Assembly: GCA_947311845.1 (NCBI GenBank)
Contig: CAMZMU010000055.1
Span: 20,119,075-20,183,074, forward strand
From: Poa pratensis
Taxonomy: Eukaryota > Streptophyta > Magnoliopsida > Poales > Poaceae
Length of the DNA stretch: 64,000 nucleotides
Direction of reading: 5' to 3'
Part shown: one piece after another, positions 46,948-59,261 of the stretch
Layout: every line of letters begins with the position of its first letter
How positions within the stretch are numbered: position 1 is the first letter of the stretch
Program-made: the position numbers and the translations under genes
Notes under the pieces: model-generated
What the model was told of the DNA's origin: nothing
Databases searched by the model: none
Seen by the model: only the letters and a program-made list of their open reading frames with translations

Positions 46948-47701
46948 CCAATCCAACATGCTCCTAAAGGACATTGTCTGCCTCGAAACATGTACGAGTC
47001 AAAGAAAATCATGAAAGCGCTGTGCATGGATTATGAGAAGATATATTGCTGTCCTAAGGGTTGCCTTTTGTTTCGGAAGGTGTTTGCGGATCACACCCAC
47101 TGTAGCAAGTGCGGGGCCTCTAGGTATCTTGAGGTGAAGGGTGCTGATGGTCAGATGGAGCAGACGAAGTTCGCCGTAAAGATTCTTCGGTATCTCCCAT
47201 TCATAAAAAGAATCCAGCGCCTTTACATGAGTGAGGAGTCTGCCAAACAGATGAGGTGGCACAAGCAAGGGAAGAGATATCCTGATTTGTTTGATGGAAA
47301 AAAGAAGATGAAACATCCAGCTGATGGTGGCTCATGGAAGTATTTTGACTCCATTTACAAAGATGAAGCAAAAGAGGCTCGGAATGTCAGGATTGCGATA
47401 GCAACTGATGGATTCAATCCATTCGGTATGTCGGCTAGATCATACAGCTGCTGGCCGGTGTTTGTTATTCCGCTCAATCTCCCTCCCGGCGTCATAATGC
47501 AACGACAGAACATATTCATGTCGCTTATTATTCCAGGGCCTGAATACCCAGGGAAGAATTTGAGTGTGTACATGCAGCCGCCTGTCGATGATTTGCACCA
47601 TTCTTGGACACACGGGACGTGGACATACGACGCAGCATCTAAGAAAAACTTCCTCATGAAAGTTTGGTTCCACTATTCCATGCACGATCTACCCGGGTAC
47701 G
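46948..47701 (+). pseudogene. CACTA TNP2 transposase, N-terminal part
   Basis: The plus strand reads APKGHCLPRNMYESKKIM, DYEKIYCCPKGCLLFRK, CSKCGASRY, MRWHKQGKRYPD, HPADGGSWKYFD, RIAIATDGFNPFG, PVFVIPLNLPPGVIM, SLIIPGPEYPGKNLSVYMQP and HDLPGY: the ordered blocks of Transposase_21 (TNP2). TNP2-type proteins cut the element ends. Coding homology begins immediately after the tandem array, so the first part of the usual protein is missing or lies in an upstream exon I cannot identify. The frame is interrupted at 47702 by an LTR element and continues at 56694. Confidence 0.93.
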
Positions 47702-49054
47702 TGATGCCCACAAGTATAGGGGATCGTTGAAATCTTCGTTGGGAAGTATTACCCAAATTTATAGTTCGACTCAAGGGGAACACAAGAATACCAATAAGAC
47801 TTTAGCAATTGAGGCGTCACTCTCAACCACACCTGTATATCAATAAACTTGCAGCAGTGATAGTTATGGCAGTAGGATGATTCAAGCAAGCAAAATAAAA
47901 CAGCAGTAGTAAACAAGGGTTTCCCAGTTTTCACCGGAAAAGTGAAAGTGTAACTCAGAGATTTAAAACGTAGGCATGAGGTGATAGCGGGGTGTTGCAT
48001 GAATAAGATTGATCATATAATAAGATACAAATAGCAATGGGACTTATCTCTAACTCCGATATATGTAGGTATGTGTTCCGTAAATAGTTGTGCGTACTAA
48101 CCAAGAGAATTTGCACAACATCTATTGTCCTACCTGCCCATTTCACCGGGGCCAACTTGGAACTACAGGTAATTAAGGTCTACCCTTTCGAATAGCCCGG
48201 AACAACGCATTAACACTTCATGAACACATAGAATCCTCAAACTAAAACATCTCCCCCTTGTTTTCCCTATATGTCACTTTTAGGGTTCGCAGGTTCAACA
48301 TAATAGCAGGTGATACACTTTGCAGATAAATACCAAACTCAAATATATGATGGGGCAAAATAAGTTCAGTACTGAAATCATGCCACTCGGGCCCTAGTAG
48401 CAAGCATTAAACATAGCATAAGTGCATCAACACAATACAAAAATATCCTCAAGATAAACCCCTAAGATCTCGGACAACGGGTATCATTACATGATCAATC
48501 TCATCCAATCCCCATCCACCTCATATGCCTACAGTGGACTACTCACACATGGTGATGGTGAAGGAGCTCATGGTCGATGGAGATGAAGGCGGTGAAGACG
48601 GCCTCCGGATCCCTCCTCCGGGGGAGAAATCCTGGATCAATCTGTCTCCGAAAACGAAGATCGTGGTGGCGGCGGCGCTCTGTTTCGCGAAAGCTCCTCC
48701 CCTTCTAGGTCAGCCACTTTTTCGTATATATGAGGGGGTACGCGAAAGCCGAAGGAGAGGCGGTGCCCGAGGCCCCAGATGGGTGGGCCCACGCGGCCAA
48801 GGAATCTGGCCGCGTGGGGCCCACTCTTTTGGCCCTCGGACGCTTCCTCGTGTCCATCTTTTGCACGATGCCCTTCTTTTCCATAAAAATTGACGTGGTA
48901 TTTTTCTCCGATTTAATTTCCTGCAAAAACAACCAGAAAAGAGACTTTGCTAAAAACAGCGTCAGATTCAGCAGTTTTATTCAAATATGGGAAGATTCCG
49001 GAGCAAATTATGAAGCAAAGTGCTTGGAAAAGTAGATGCATTTTAGGTGCATCA
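47702..49054 (-). repeat. Athila-like left LTR (3' LTR)
   Basis: 1,353 bp, pairs with 55331-56693. Minus-strand purine tract CTAAGCTTGGGGGAGT directly follows at 49055-49070. Confidence 0.95.
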
Positions 49055-49070
49055 ACTCCCCCAAGCTTAG

Positions 49071-50750
49071 CTCGTTGTTTGTCCTCGAACAACTCAAACA
49101 TAGTGCAGAAGCGATAAAAAGACTTTGACAAGAACTTTGCATTGCATATGTAACACCGTTTAATACCAACAAGTATTCAAAACATAACTTCCATAACAAA
49201 TAACAAAATGCTAGCAAAGGTGCATCTAATCAGTGTTAAAGCATTTATATTTGTTGCAAGAGAAATAACATGAAGTGTCAGCACTTGGATGAGTTTGCCC
49301 AACTGTAGAAATAGACAAAGGTTCTTGCATCGCTTTTGATTGAATCATGTCAAGATTTTTGAGATCTTTCGATTCTTTCTTTTATTGACTAGTGAACTCA
49401 TTGTGCTTACAACCTTGCTCTCAGTTTTATCAATCCATTTGGTGTTCCCTATTATGACTCATATGCTTGACCAACTAATGGTTGAGAGCCTCATGCCCCG
49501 TGAATACGAGTACCTACACCACGGTGTTACTCAACTCGGGCCACAAAGCAAGTTTAAGTTTCTAAGTCATTGCAAGTAATAATAGCGTCATCAAGAGCGT
49601 CAACTGGGGTACCTCTTGTCCCAGGACATGGAACAAGCCCATGTCAAAACGACAAGACAAACAGACAATGAACAATCTCAGCACTCTTTTATTTACTATT
49701 TGTGTAGCTTTTTATTATGAAGTGCATCACTGAATGTTCACTTTGGTACGCTGTAAATTTCCACCATGAATGATGCATGGCTTAGGTTGGCGGCCCAGGC
49801 GTCTCTCTAGCCATTTATACCCACTCCTCAAACTTACTAAGTTTCCGCATTTATTTGGCACCATGATAAGCATCCATAAACAAAAGTACATGATATCAAC
49901 TAAATGTAATTTAGTGCAATGTTGAAAGCTTTCTATGTGTCAGCACATATAAGTTAACTCCCAACCCCTAAGCTTGTCAAGCATATGACTTCATGTTTAA
50001 CATTTGAAAAACTCTTTTACTTTCTCTTTGGTTGGCAAGTTTAGCAAGCACAATGGGATGCGTAGACCTTTGTTTAGAGCCACAGTTACTCAATCCACAG
50101 CCAAGTGTTGTCACTAAATAATATCTCACTTGCATCATCATATAACATACTAGAACACGGAGAAGATAAACATTTGCTACCACTTCCCTAGATGTTAAAG
50201 AAACTATGATGTGCGCACTTGCTGTTATTAAAAAGTCCACATAAGCACGGCAAAGGTGTCATACCTTTCATCCACTTCATGCACATCAACTCATCATCGT
50301 TGTTCTCCTCTCCCAACTTGAACTGCGCAATAAAAACTCAAATCTGCCATAAAACGTTACTGCATACAGAACTGTTTTTGCCCTACCTAAACACCTCAGA
50401 ATAATCTCATATTTTACGGGTGCATAGGTTATGAAAAGTTGCAGTAGTGGTTAAAATTTTAGCTCATTCGGAGTTACAGAAAAAAAATGAAAAAAAAACA
50501 GTGAGCAGATTTCAGCAATTCCTGCACCTCCGTTTTTACTTTGGATTCAAGAAAACGAAAATATTTTTGTTCTTTTTAGTTTTTAGATGCATAAAGTAAA
50601 TGACCAGAAGTAAATAAGCAAAAGAAACAAATAAAATCTTTTTGTGTTTTTGTGATTTTCAGAACAAGAAACTAAAACATAACAAGATAAAAGTGATATA
50701 AAACAACGAATGGAAAGGGAGAGAAGTACTCCCCCAAGCTTGCGATCAAG
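49071..50750. other. Non-coding 3' interior of Athila-like element
   Basis: Between the purine tract and the second ORF; short frames only. Confidence 0.6.
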
Positions 50751-51887
50751 CTAGTATCCCGGATGGTAATCGTACCCACCACTTCCATCTCCAGGGAAGT
50801 AACCATATTGGTAGCCTTGCATTCCTGGATATTGGGGCTCCTCTTGAGGTTGCACCTCCTCCACGGTCCACTTCCCGGTAATCCTGTCAAAAAGGTCAGC
50901 ACGAGGGAGCCTAATGGACACATTTTGTCCATTAGAACTCTTATAGCTATACATATAATGATCCTCATGCCTCTCACTCATTTCCATGCGAGAAGTCAAA
51001 GTAAAATCAAGTAAATTAGACTCTCTCACTAGGCTACCCATGTTATTATCAAAACCTCTCTCTTCCTTAATGTGCTCATATACTAAAGTAGCAATGGCAC
51101 CAGCATAAATAGGAGTGTAATCAGTATTATTCCTCCTCACAGCCAAGTGCAAGGACCTAGCAAGAATTACTCCCAAGTTATACTCACACGGTATGTTCTC
51201 TTTTGCACATTTAAGTAAATAAATCATGGGTCCAGTGCAAGCAGAAGTGTTATCTCTAGCAATAAATCCTCTTGCAAGGAACAAGGCAAAGTATCTCAAA
51301 CCGGGGTGTTGTATGCAAGTGAATTTACCCCTATTAAGTCTATCAGGAATGTTCACAGAAATACTACGCCAAAAAGCAACAAGTTCTTGGTTAGAATCAG
51401 CACGGGTCTCCTCCCAACTACCCGTGTTCTCTACGCGAATAGCTTTGCAGAACTCATCTAATGACATAACCAAGCGCTGCCCCCTCATAGTAAATTTAAT
51501 GACAAAGGTGGGAGACGGTGGCTTACTTTTCTTACTGTGTTTGTAGTTTTCGGGGCCCTCGAACCGGAATGTGGAGAGGAATTCTCGCGAGAGTTCCTCG
51601 TATGTGTTCCGTGGATGAAGGGAGAACTCGAGTAAGCCAGCTGCAGCGGCGAAGGCGTTGAAGTCCTCCTTTATCCCCCAATGATCAAGAACCACGGGGT
51701 CTTGCCATTTTGTTGCATGAATCCGAAGCCTCTCCCCTGCATATACCGCACCATCCTCCCAAAGGTGGTTGTCATCATAATTCTCGGAAACTCTAGATGA
51801 TCTTCTCCTTGGTCTCGAAGTCATCCCAAACAATCCTTTACCTTTGTTCATGATGAAACCTTGCTGTCCAAAAATAATATCCAACAA
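50751..51887 (-). CDS. ATHILA-ORF1-like 378-aa protein
   Basis: An intact frame on the minus strand. A basic N-terminal patch (RPRRRSSR) is followed by GERLRIHATKWQDP, FNAFAAAAGLLEF, TYEELSREFLSTFRFEG, FTMRGQRLVMSLDEFCKAI and a long middle. The TYEEL-EFLST plus G-eyeLSLdefn pattern is the hallmark of the ATHILA ORF-1/plant transposon protein family found in Athila-group elements. The C terminus is Tyr/Gly/Pro-rich. The frame is open although the same element's gag is broken. It occupies the position of pol. Function of this family is unknown to me. An upstream in-frame Met at position 13 (MNKGKGLFG) is the more likely start. Confidence 0.75.
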   Translation of the reverse strand: MLDIIFGQQGFIMNKGKGLFGMTSRPRRRSSRVSENYDDNHLWEDGAVYAGERLRIHATKWQDPVVLDHWGIKEDFNAFAAAAGLLEFSLHPRNTYEELSREFLSTFRFEGPENYKHSKKSKPPSPTFVIKFTMRGQRLVMSLDEFCKAIRVENTGSWEETRADSNQELVAFWRSISVNIPDRLNRGKFTCIQHPGLRYFALFLARGFIARDNTSACTGPMIYLLKCAKENIPCEYNLGVILARSLHLAVRRNNTDYTPIYAGAIATLVYEHIKEERGFDNNMGSLVRESNLLDFTLTSRMEMSERHEDHYMYSYKSSNGQNVSIRLPRADLFDRITGKWTVEEVQPQEEPQYPGMQGYQYGYFPGDGSGGYDYHPGY

Positions 51888-52636
51888 AAATTAAGATGTA
51901 ACACTCTAAAACAACATTGAGCCATCCATAACTAGTCTCCACATCAATATCATGCATCAATATCAACTAGAAAACTTAAATCCATGGATTTCTCAAGCAT
52001 ATTAGGTGACACCTAGTGCAGCAAAATACTTCATACATAAAGCATAAGAACAAAAAGTAATTGGATGGGTGGAGGAGTCACATACCAAGGAGCAATCCCA
52101 CCAAACAGATTTGAAAAATCTGCCCTAAACTTGGAGATCCAAGGATAGCAGGAAGAAGGAGCTCGGGAAAATTTGGGAAAAATACCTGGAGCTGGTTTTC
52201 TGTCGAGGGGAAGGAGATGGGCACAGGGCACTCACCTAACTCCACCTGGGGCCAAAGTTAGTGGGTCCCACGGCCAAGGAATCTGGCCGCGTGGGACACC
52301 CTCTTTTGGTCCCTGGTGGCCTCCTGGTGTCCCACTTTTGGCTGTTGGTCCCTCTGGTAAAATAACTTACCTCCAAATTTTTCTGGAATTTTTCGAGAAA
52401 ATTTTCTGAAGAGAATTTTTCAAACTTCATATTCTGGAATTTCTGAACTCTGAAATAATTATGATTATGCATATACTCCAAAACTCTAGGATAAATAAAA
52501 TTAAAATGCAATACAAATTTTTATGGGAATCAAGTTTTCATCATTTCCACATTAGTAATGAGGTTGATCAAGTCTCATTAATAATATGTAAAAGATATAA
52601 TACATGATTCTTATTTTATATATATAAAGAAGAAAT
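51888..52636. other. Spacer between gag-protease and ORF2 of Athila-like element
   Basis: AT-rich; contains a GGGCCACGCGG-type stretch (52250-52310) also present in the LTRs of the same element. No coding. Confidence 0.5.
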
Positions 52637-55278
52637 TCAAGATACCTCATATTTGATTGGAATAGTTCCAATCATCAAGGTAGCATACTTTGGTGCAGGA
52701 GGTGGTAGTGCAATTTCAAAGCTTCCAATCATAATAGTATTTCTTTGAATAGAATTCACACTCTTGTTTATCATTGTAACAGGATTCTTCTTGGGAAAAT
52801 AGATAGTATGCTCATTTCCTTTGACATTAAATGTCACTTTGCTCTCAGTGCAATTTATCACAGCTCCTGCAGTGTTTAAAAAGGGTCTTCCAAGAATAAT
52901 AGATAGATTATCATCCTCAGGCATTTCTAATATAACAAAGTCTGTAGGAATTAACACATTAGCTATAGAGATAGGAACATCCTCACATATACCTATAGGC
53001 ACAGCAGTTGATTTATCAGCCATTTGCAATGAAACTTCAGTTGGAACCAATTTATTCAGGTTAAGTTTCTTATATAAAGAAAAAGGCATAACACTAACAC
53101 CAGCTCCTAAATCACATAATGCATATTTCACATAAGTTTCTTTAATATGACAAGGAATAGTTGGAATACCAGGATCTCCACGCTTTTCAGGCAATTTCCC
53201 CTCAAATGAATAATTAGCAAGCATAGCAGTAATTGCATCAGTAGGTATCTTCCTTTTATTAGTGACAATATCTTTCATATATTTTGAATATGGAGGAATT
53301 TTAATAGCATCAACAAGAGGAATTTGCAAACATAAAGTTTTAATCAACTCAAGAAATTTCTCAAACCTAGCATCATCCAAAGATTTCATTACCTCTTGGG
53401 GATATGGTATGGGTCTTTGTACCCATGGATCCCTCTCTTTACCTTTTTGTTGATTTGGATGCTTCTTCTTTTTATTCTTCTCAATAGATGGTTGAGGGTC
53501 TTCTTTTTCAGGAGGTTCAGGTTCTTCAATATTTTCAGCTTCATGTTGTTCTTCTTCAGGTGGAGATGATTCCTCTTCTTCATTATTATCATCTTCAGTC
53601 TCAGCATCAGAAATAGAAATATCCTTATCTTGTTCTTGAGAATCATCAATATCTTCGTTTTCATTGGGAGATTTTCCTGCAGAAGATTTCTTCTTGAGAG
53701 CCTCTTGCTCTTTCCTCTTGGGATGGTCTTCAGGATAGTCAGGATCCTGAGTACTTGCACCACCTCTAGTATTAACTCCACAAACCTGTTTCTTCTCAAT
53801 AAGATTTGCATACAATTGATTTTGAAGAGAAACCATTTGTTCAACTTGATTATTCATCATCTCACAATGTTTAATAATTCTTCTAACCTCTCCCACACTA
53901 GCATTTAAATTTTCACGAAGAAATTTAATTTTATGAGAGTTTTCCATAATACTCATTCTAATATCATGCTCCTCAGGATCGTTATAATAAGCAAAATCAT
54001 TAATGTACGATACATCAATAGGAGGTGTTACCTTTTCATTACCTTCCATAGAGCTAATAGCATTGACTTGGATTGGAAAACATGGTTGATCAATAGGAAG
54101 TTTAACACCCATTTCAGATAATTCCTTGAGATGAGAGGTTTTAATTCCCTTCTCTTTAATAGCCTTGGAAGCTTCTTTCATTGTCTCTTTGTTTAACTTA
54201 AGAATGCCTCCTTTCTTCTCTGGAAATATCTCTTTTCCATCTATCTCTTCAATATTCCAATCTTCATAATTTCTAGAGATAGTCTCCAATAACTCAGTTG
54301 CTTCATCAATGGTCCTTTCCCTGAATCCATTACCTGCAATACTCAAGTATTTCATTACTCTTGAAGCCATGGGTAGGACATTTCCTAACCATCTTACTGT
54401 ACCTCCCCCAAACTTGGGGTAGATCCTCCTTCTCTTTCTGTGAAAAGTTGCTAATCTCAATAGTTAAACCATGGATCTTATCTGAAGGGAAATATTTATT
54501 ATAGAATAGCTGCAAACATTCCTCTTTACTAGTAATAGATCCAGGTTCTAAATGATTATACCAAGTTTTAGCATTTCCTCCCAAGGTACAACTTTAAGAA
54601 ATAATAGCGTTGGTGAATTTCATCTTTACCAAATAGCACAGATAAATCATGCAAAACAGCAATGTGTTCAAAAGGAAACTCATCATCTCTCCCATAAAAA
54701 TTAAACTTCTCAGCTTTTTCAATTATTTCAGGATCAACACTAAACTCATAATCTTTATCTTTAATTTTAATAGCTGGAGCATTCATTTTCTAAGTAACAG
54801 GGAAATAATCATCAAGAGGAGAATTTTTATAGCTATCAAGTTTATCCAATTTATCATAATTCGAATCCATAAAAGCCATAGTAAATACATCTTTTTCCAC
54901 ATAAGAAGTTTCATGTTCATCATCACAATATTCAATATCTTCCAACTTAGACTCCACATTTTCAACAATAACAGATTCAGGTAAATCAGGCAATTCAGAT
55001 GTTTCAGTTATCTCAGATGTTTTAGGTGTCACTTCTTTGTCTACGCTACCACATATTAAATTATTTTCAATACTAGTAGACATCTTAGACAATGGTGAAC
55101 TAGATAAAGCTTTTTCTTTCTTCTTAGCAATAATAGCAGAAGCAACATTAGGTGAAAAGTTTGGCCTACTTGGCAAATCAGTACCTTTACGAGTAGTTGA
55201 AGGCCTTACTTCCTTCGGAGTATTCTTTTCCTTTCCCATAGTTGGGAACAAGCAAGTGGAGCAAATAAATGATAACAA
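52637..55278 (-). pseudogene. Athila-like gag-protease
   Basis: From the right: an N-terminal basic/acidic segment (54790-55278), then DEFPFEHIAVLHDLSVLFG (about 54660-54720), AKTWYNHLEPGSITSKEEC and FYNKYFPSDK (about 54490-54570), TERTIDEATELLETIS-type gag end, a long Glu/Lys-rich linker (53400-53800), and a retropepsin-like domain: KYALCDLGAGVSVMPFSLY (catalytic DLG instead of DTG/DSG) and SIILGRPFLNTAGAVINCTE (about 52840-53130). The largest intact frame is 52637-54460 (607 codons). Three frame breaks lie upstream (near 54460-54580 and 54790). DLGA is common in Athila/Tat proteases. Confidence 0.88.
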
Positions 55279-55303
55279 GTTGTATTACCAATAAAGCTAG
55301 GCT

Positions 55304-55320
55304 CCCCGACAACGGCACCA
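55304..55320 (-). other. Athila-like primer-binding site
   Basis: The minus strand reads TGGTGCCGTTGTCGGGG ten bases inside the right LTR; closely related to the PBS of the nested Gypsy at 38355. Confidence 0.85.
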
Positions 55321-55330
55321 GAAAATGTCT

Positions 55331-56693
55331 TGATGCCCACAAGTATAGGGGATCGTTGAAATCTTCGTTCGGAAGTATTACCCAAATTTATAGTTCGACT
55401 CAAGGGGAACACAAGAATACCAATAAGACTTTAGCAATTGAGGCGTCACTCTCAACCACACCTGAATATCAATAAACTTGCAGCAGTGATAGTTATGGCA
55501 GTAGGATGATTCAAGCAAGCAAAATAAAACAGCAGTAGTAAACAAGGGTTTCCCAGTTTTCACCGGAAAAGTGAAAGTGTAACTCAGAGATTTAAAACGT
55601 AGGCATGAGGTGATAGCGGGGTGTTGCATGAATAAGATTGATCATATAATAAGATAAAATAGCAATGGGACTTATCTCTAACTCCGATATATGTGGGTAT
55701 GTGTTCCGTAAATAGTTGTGCGTACTAACCAAGAGAATTTGCACACCATCTATTGTCCTACCTGCCCATTTCACCGGGGCCAACTTGGAACTACAGGTAA
55801 TTAAGGTCTACCCTTTCGAATAGCCCGGAACAACGCATTAACACTTCATGAACACATAGAATCCTCAAACTAAAACATCTCCCCCTTGTTTTCCCTATAT
55901 GTCACTTTTAGGGTTCGCAGGTTCAACATAATAGCAGGTGATACACTTTGCAGATAAATACCAAACTCAAATATATGATGGGGCAAAATAAGTTCAGTAC
56001 TGAAATCATGCCACTCGAGCCCTAATAGCAAGCATTAAACATAGCATGAGTGCATCAACACAATATAAAAATATCCTCAAGATAAACCCCTAAGATCTCG
56101 GACAACGGGTATCATTACATGATCAATCTCATCCAATCCCCATCCACCTCATATGCCTACAGTGGACTACTCACACATGGTGATGGTGAAGGAGCTCATG
56201 GTCGATAGAGATGAAGGTGGTGAAGATGGCGGTGAAGACGGCCTCCAGATCCCTCCTCCGGGGGAGAAATCCTGGATCAATCTGTCTCCGAAAACGAAGA
56301 TCGTGGTGGCGGCGGCGCTCTGTTTCGTGAAAGCTCCTCCCCTTCTAGGTCAGCCATTTTTCGTATATATGAGGGGGTACGCGAAAGCCGAAGGAGAGGC
56401 GGTGCCCGAGGCCCCAAATGGGTGGGCCCACGCGGCCAAGGAATCTGGCCGCGTGGGGCCCACTCTTTTGGCCCACAGACGCTTCCTCGTGTCCATCTTT
56501 TGCACGATGCCCTTCTTTTCCATAAAAATTGATGTGGTATTTTTCTCTGATTTAATTTCCTGCAAAAACAACCAGAAAAGAGACTTTGCTAAAAACAGCG
56601 TCAGATTCAGCGGTTTTATTCAAACATGGGAAGATTCCGGAGCAAATTATGAAGCAAAGTGCTTGGAAAAGTAGATGCATTTTAGGTGCATCA
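55331..56693 (-). repeat. Athila-like right LTR (5' LTR)
   Basis: 1,363 bp, TGATGCCCAC...GGTGCATCA. Partner of 47702-49054; the same family as the fragment 60356-61410. Confidence 0.95.
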
Positions 56694-58857
56694 GTACGCC
56701 CTATTCTGTGGACATTGTACAACTGGGAAGATGCCATGCCCAGTGTGCAGGCATGCTCTTATGTCCATGTGGCTGAAGAAGGGTGGCAAGTATTCCTCCT
56801 TTGACATGCATCTACTGTTCCTCGAAAGAGGACATTGATTCAGAGAGGACAAAAAGCACTTCACGAAAGGCAAAGTTGAGAGGGAAGTAAAGAAGATACC
56901 AAAGTTCGACGGTGTAGCTGTTTCTGCCGAGCTACGTGATCTAAAGCCTAATCCCAATGGCAAAGGTTTTGTGGGATATGGTGAGACGCACAACTGGACT
57001 CACATTCCAGGCTTAACACAGCTCCCGTATTACAAGCACCTCAAACTTCCCCATAACATCGATGTGATGCACATAGAAAAGAATGTTGCAGAGTCTCTAT
57101 TTCATACAGTCGTGAACATTCCAGAGAAGACAAAGGATAATGTCAAGGCTAGAGTCGATCAAGAGAGGCTATGTGATAGAAAGAAACTAAACATGCGGCC
57201 TCCGGAGGCCAATCGAAGAAATTGGGTCAAGCCAAATGCCAACTTCTGCCTTCTAGGTCCCCAGAAGGAGGTATTCAGTTGGCTCAAATACCTCGTGAAG
57301 TTCCCAGATGGTTATTGTTCGAATATCAGCAATGGAGTCAATCTTTCAATAGGCAGAGTCCATGGTCTTAAGAGTCATGACTATCACATATGGATTGAGC
57401 GGCTAATGCCGGTGATGGTTCGGGGCTATCTCCCCGATCGTGTCTTGCGGCCGCTTGCGGAGTTGAGCCATTTCTTCCGCACGCTCTGTGCTAAAGAAAT
57501 ATGTAAGAAGATGATGAAACGTCTGAGTAAGAAAGTGTCGGAGTTGATATGCAAGCTAGAGGTTATCTTTCTGCCAGGCTTCTTTACTCCGATGGCACAT
57601 CTCATTTTGCATCTATCTTACGAGGCAGTCATGGGGGACCGGTCCAGTTCTGTTGGCAGTTTGTTATTGAGAGAGAATTTAAGCACATTCGAACGAAATG
57701 TGGAAACAAAAATCAGATTGAAGCATGCATAGCCGAGGCATATATTATCGAGGAGGTGTCAGCTATCAGCACAGCGTACTATCCCGACCATGTTCCCACT
57801 CTGCATAATAAGCTCTCTCGGTACAATGTCAACGAGCCCAGCTATAAACCCAAGCTCCTTCTCTTCCAAGGGCAAGGTGGCAAGTCCGGTGGTAAAACAC
57901 AATATACCGTGACGATGCAAGAGTGGGAGGACATCATGCTCTATGTGTTGATGAACATTAAGGAAGTAGAGGAGCCTTTCATGAGGTAAAATGGTGAACA
58001 TATTACTTTGTAACTAGTAACTCGGTTTAGGCTAATACATGTTTCTTTCTTTTAGACAATTCCTGGATGAAGAGTGGTACAAAATGGGGGATCCTAGTCC
58101 AGAGGAGTATGATACTCTTCTAAGAAAGGGTGCCCCCGGAAGGAAAAATTTCGTGGCTTGGTTCATGGAAAAAGTAATTTTTAACTTATCTCTCTTACCT
58201 AGTTTAACATTTGTAGTTTATATTACACGAAACTAATGCACCCATCAATTTCGATTGAACTTGTAGGGAAATGATCCTGACACAAATATGATGGATGAAT
58301 TGAGATGGGTTTCTCAGGGTTTCAACCGTACGGTGGAGAGGTATGAGAAGTATGATGTAAACGGGTATCGCTTCCATACGGAGAAGCACCAGAACACTCG
58401 GCCTAATGCAAAAACTGCAAATACCGGAGTGTTCACCCTCGGTTAAGATAATTTTGACTACTACGGAAGGTTACAAAATGTATACGAGCTGAAATTCGCT
58501 AAAGGGCCCCATCATCTCACTCTTGTTGTGTTCAAATGCCATTGGTTTGACCCAGTCGCTGGACTAAAAACTACCCCTTCCATCGGGTTAGTGGAAGTTA
58601 GGCCTTCAACCACCTATCTCAGGTCCGATGTCTTTGTTGTGGCTCACCAGGAAACACAAGTTTATTATTTGCCCTACCCATGCCAGAAAGAGGAACTACA
58701 GGGCTGGGAAGTTGTGTTCAAGGTGTCGCCACATGGTAAGTTGCCCATGCCAAACGAGGACGATTACAATAACATAAACCCCATCACATACGAGGGAGAT
58801 TTCTACCAAGAGGAAGAGGACGGTGCGGACTTTGATGTACTTATGGGGTGGTCTTGA
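56694..58857 (+). pseudogene. CACTA TNP2 C-terminal part with DUF4218 and DUF4216 domains
   Basis: Continues HDLPGY with ALFCGHCTTGKMPCPVC, then KKHFTKGKVERE, WTHIPGLTQLPYYKHL, LPHNIDVMHIEKNVAESLF (end of TNP2); DUF4218: LKSHDYHIWIERLMPVMVRG and PMAHLILHLSYEAV, PVQFCWQFVIEREF, CIAEAYIIEE; and DUF4216: YYGRLQNVYELKF, LVVFKCHWFDP, VEVRPSTTYLRSDVFVVAHQ. Two introns are clear: 57986-58055 and 58174-58266 (GT...AG, frame kept). Lesions: TGA at 56836, a one-base loss in the G-run near 57634 and TAA at 58444. The product is an inactive copy of the cut-and-paste transposase. Confidence 0.93.
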
Positions 58858-59049
58858 GGACCTTGAGGACGATGCACAAATTCGTGGTGAGCCAGTTGTG
58901 AATATAAAGGACATATATATGCTATCCAAGCTTCATCAAGATGTTGATGATGATGAACCTCCACCGTTCGAGGGCCTACCTTACTTCTCACGTGATAGTG
59001 ATAGTGAGTACGAGACTGATGATTAGCGGTGAGGGTCTTTATGTATTTT

Positions 59050-59185
59050 AGTGCCATCATGCTTATTAATTGCTACCATGATTGTTAATTGCTATCATGC
59101 TTATTAATTGCTACCATGATTATTAATTGCTATCATGCTTATTAATTGCTACCATGATTATTAATTGCTATCATGCTTATTGATT
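59050..59185 (+). repeat. Minisatellite, about 44-bp unit
   Basis: ATTGCTACCATGATTATTA alternating with ATTGCTATCATGCTTATTA repeats head to tail about three and a half times (59070-59185), downstream of the transposase and before the second CACTA gene. Confidence 0.85.
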
Positions 59186-59261
59186 GTTACATGCTTACTA
59201 ATTATTGTTATATATGCTCATTACTAATTGTTTACTCGTTGTCAATGCAGGTGATTGAACC

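Larger units (their letters stand above)
47702..56693 (-). mobile_element. Athila-like Gypsy element without polymerase
   Basis: It is 8,992 bp with TSD GTACG at 47697-47701 and 56694-56698. LTRs read TGATGCCCAC...GGTGCATCA on the plus strand (TGATGCACC...GGGCATCA on its own strand). The PBS TGGTGCCGTTGTCGGGG lies at 55304-55320 and the purine tract at 49055-49070. The minus strand encodes gag-protease (52637-55278) and a second ORF (50751-51887). No RT, RNase H or integrase was found in any frame, so it must rely on another element. Confidence 0.93.

Noticed and set aside
48525..49035. Plus-strand frames repeated at 56153-56674 and, inverted, at 60336-60897
   Set aside because: These are LTR sequence of the Athila-like family, present wherever the LTR is present.
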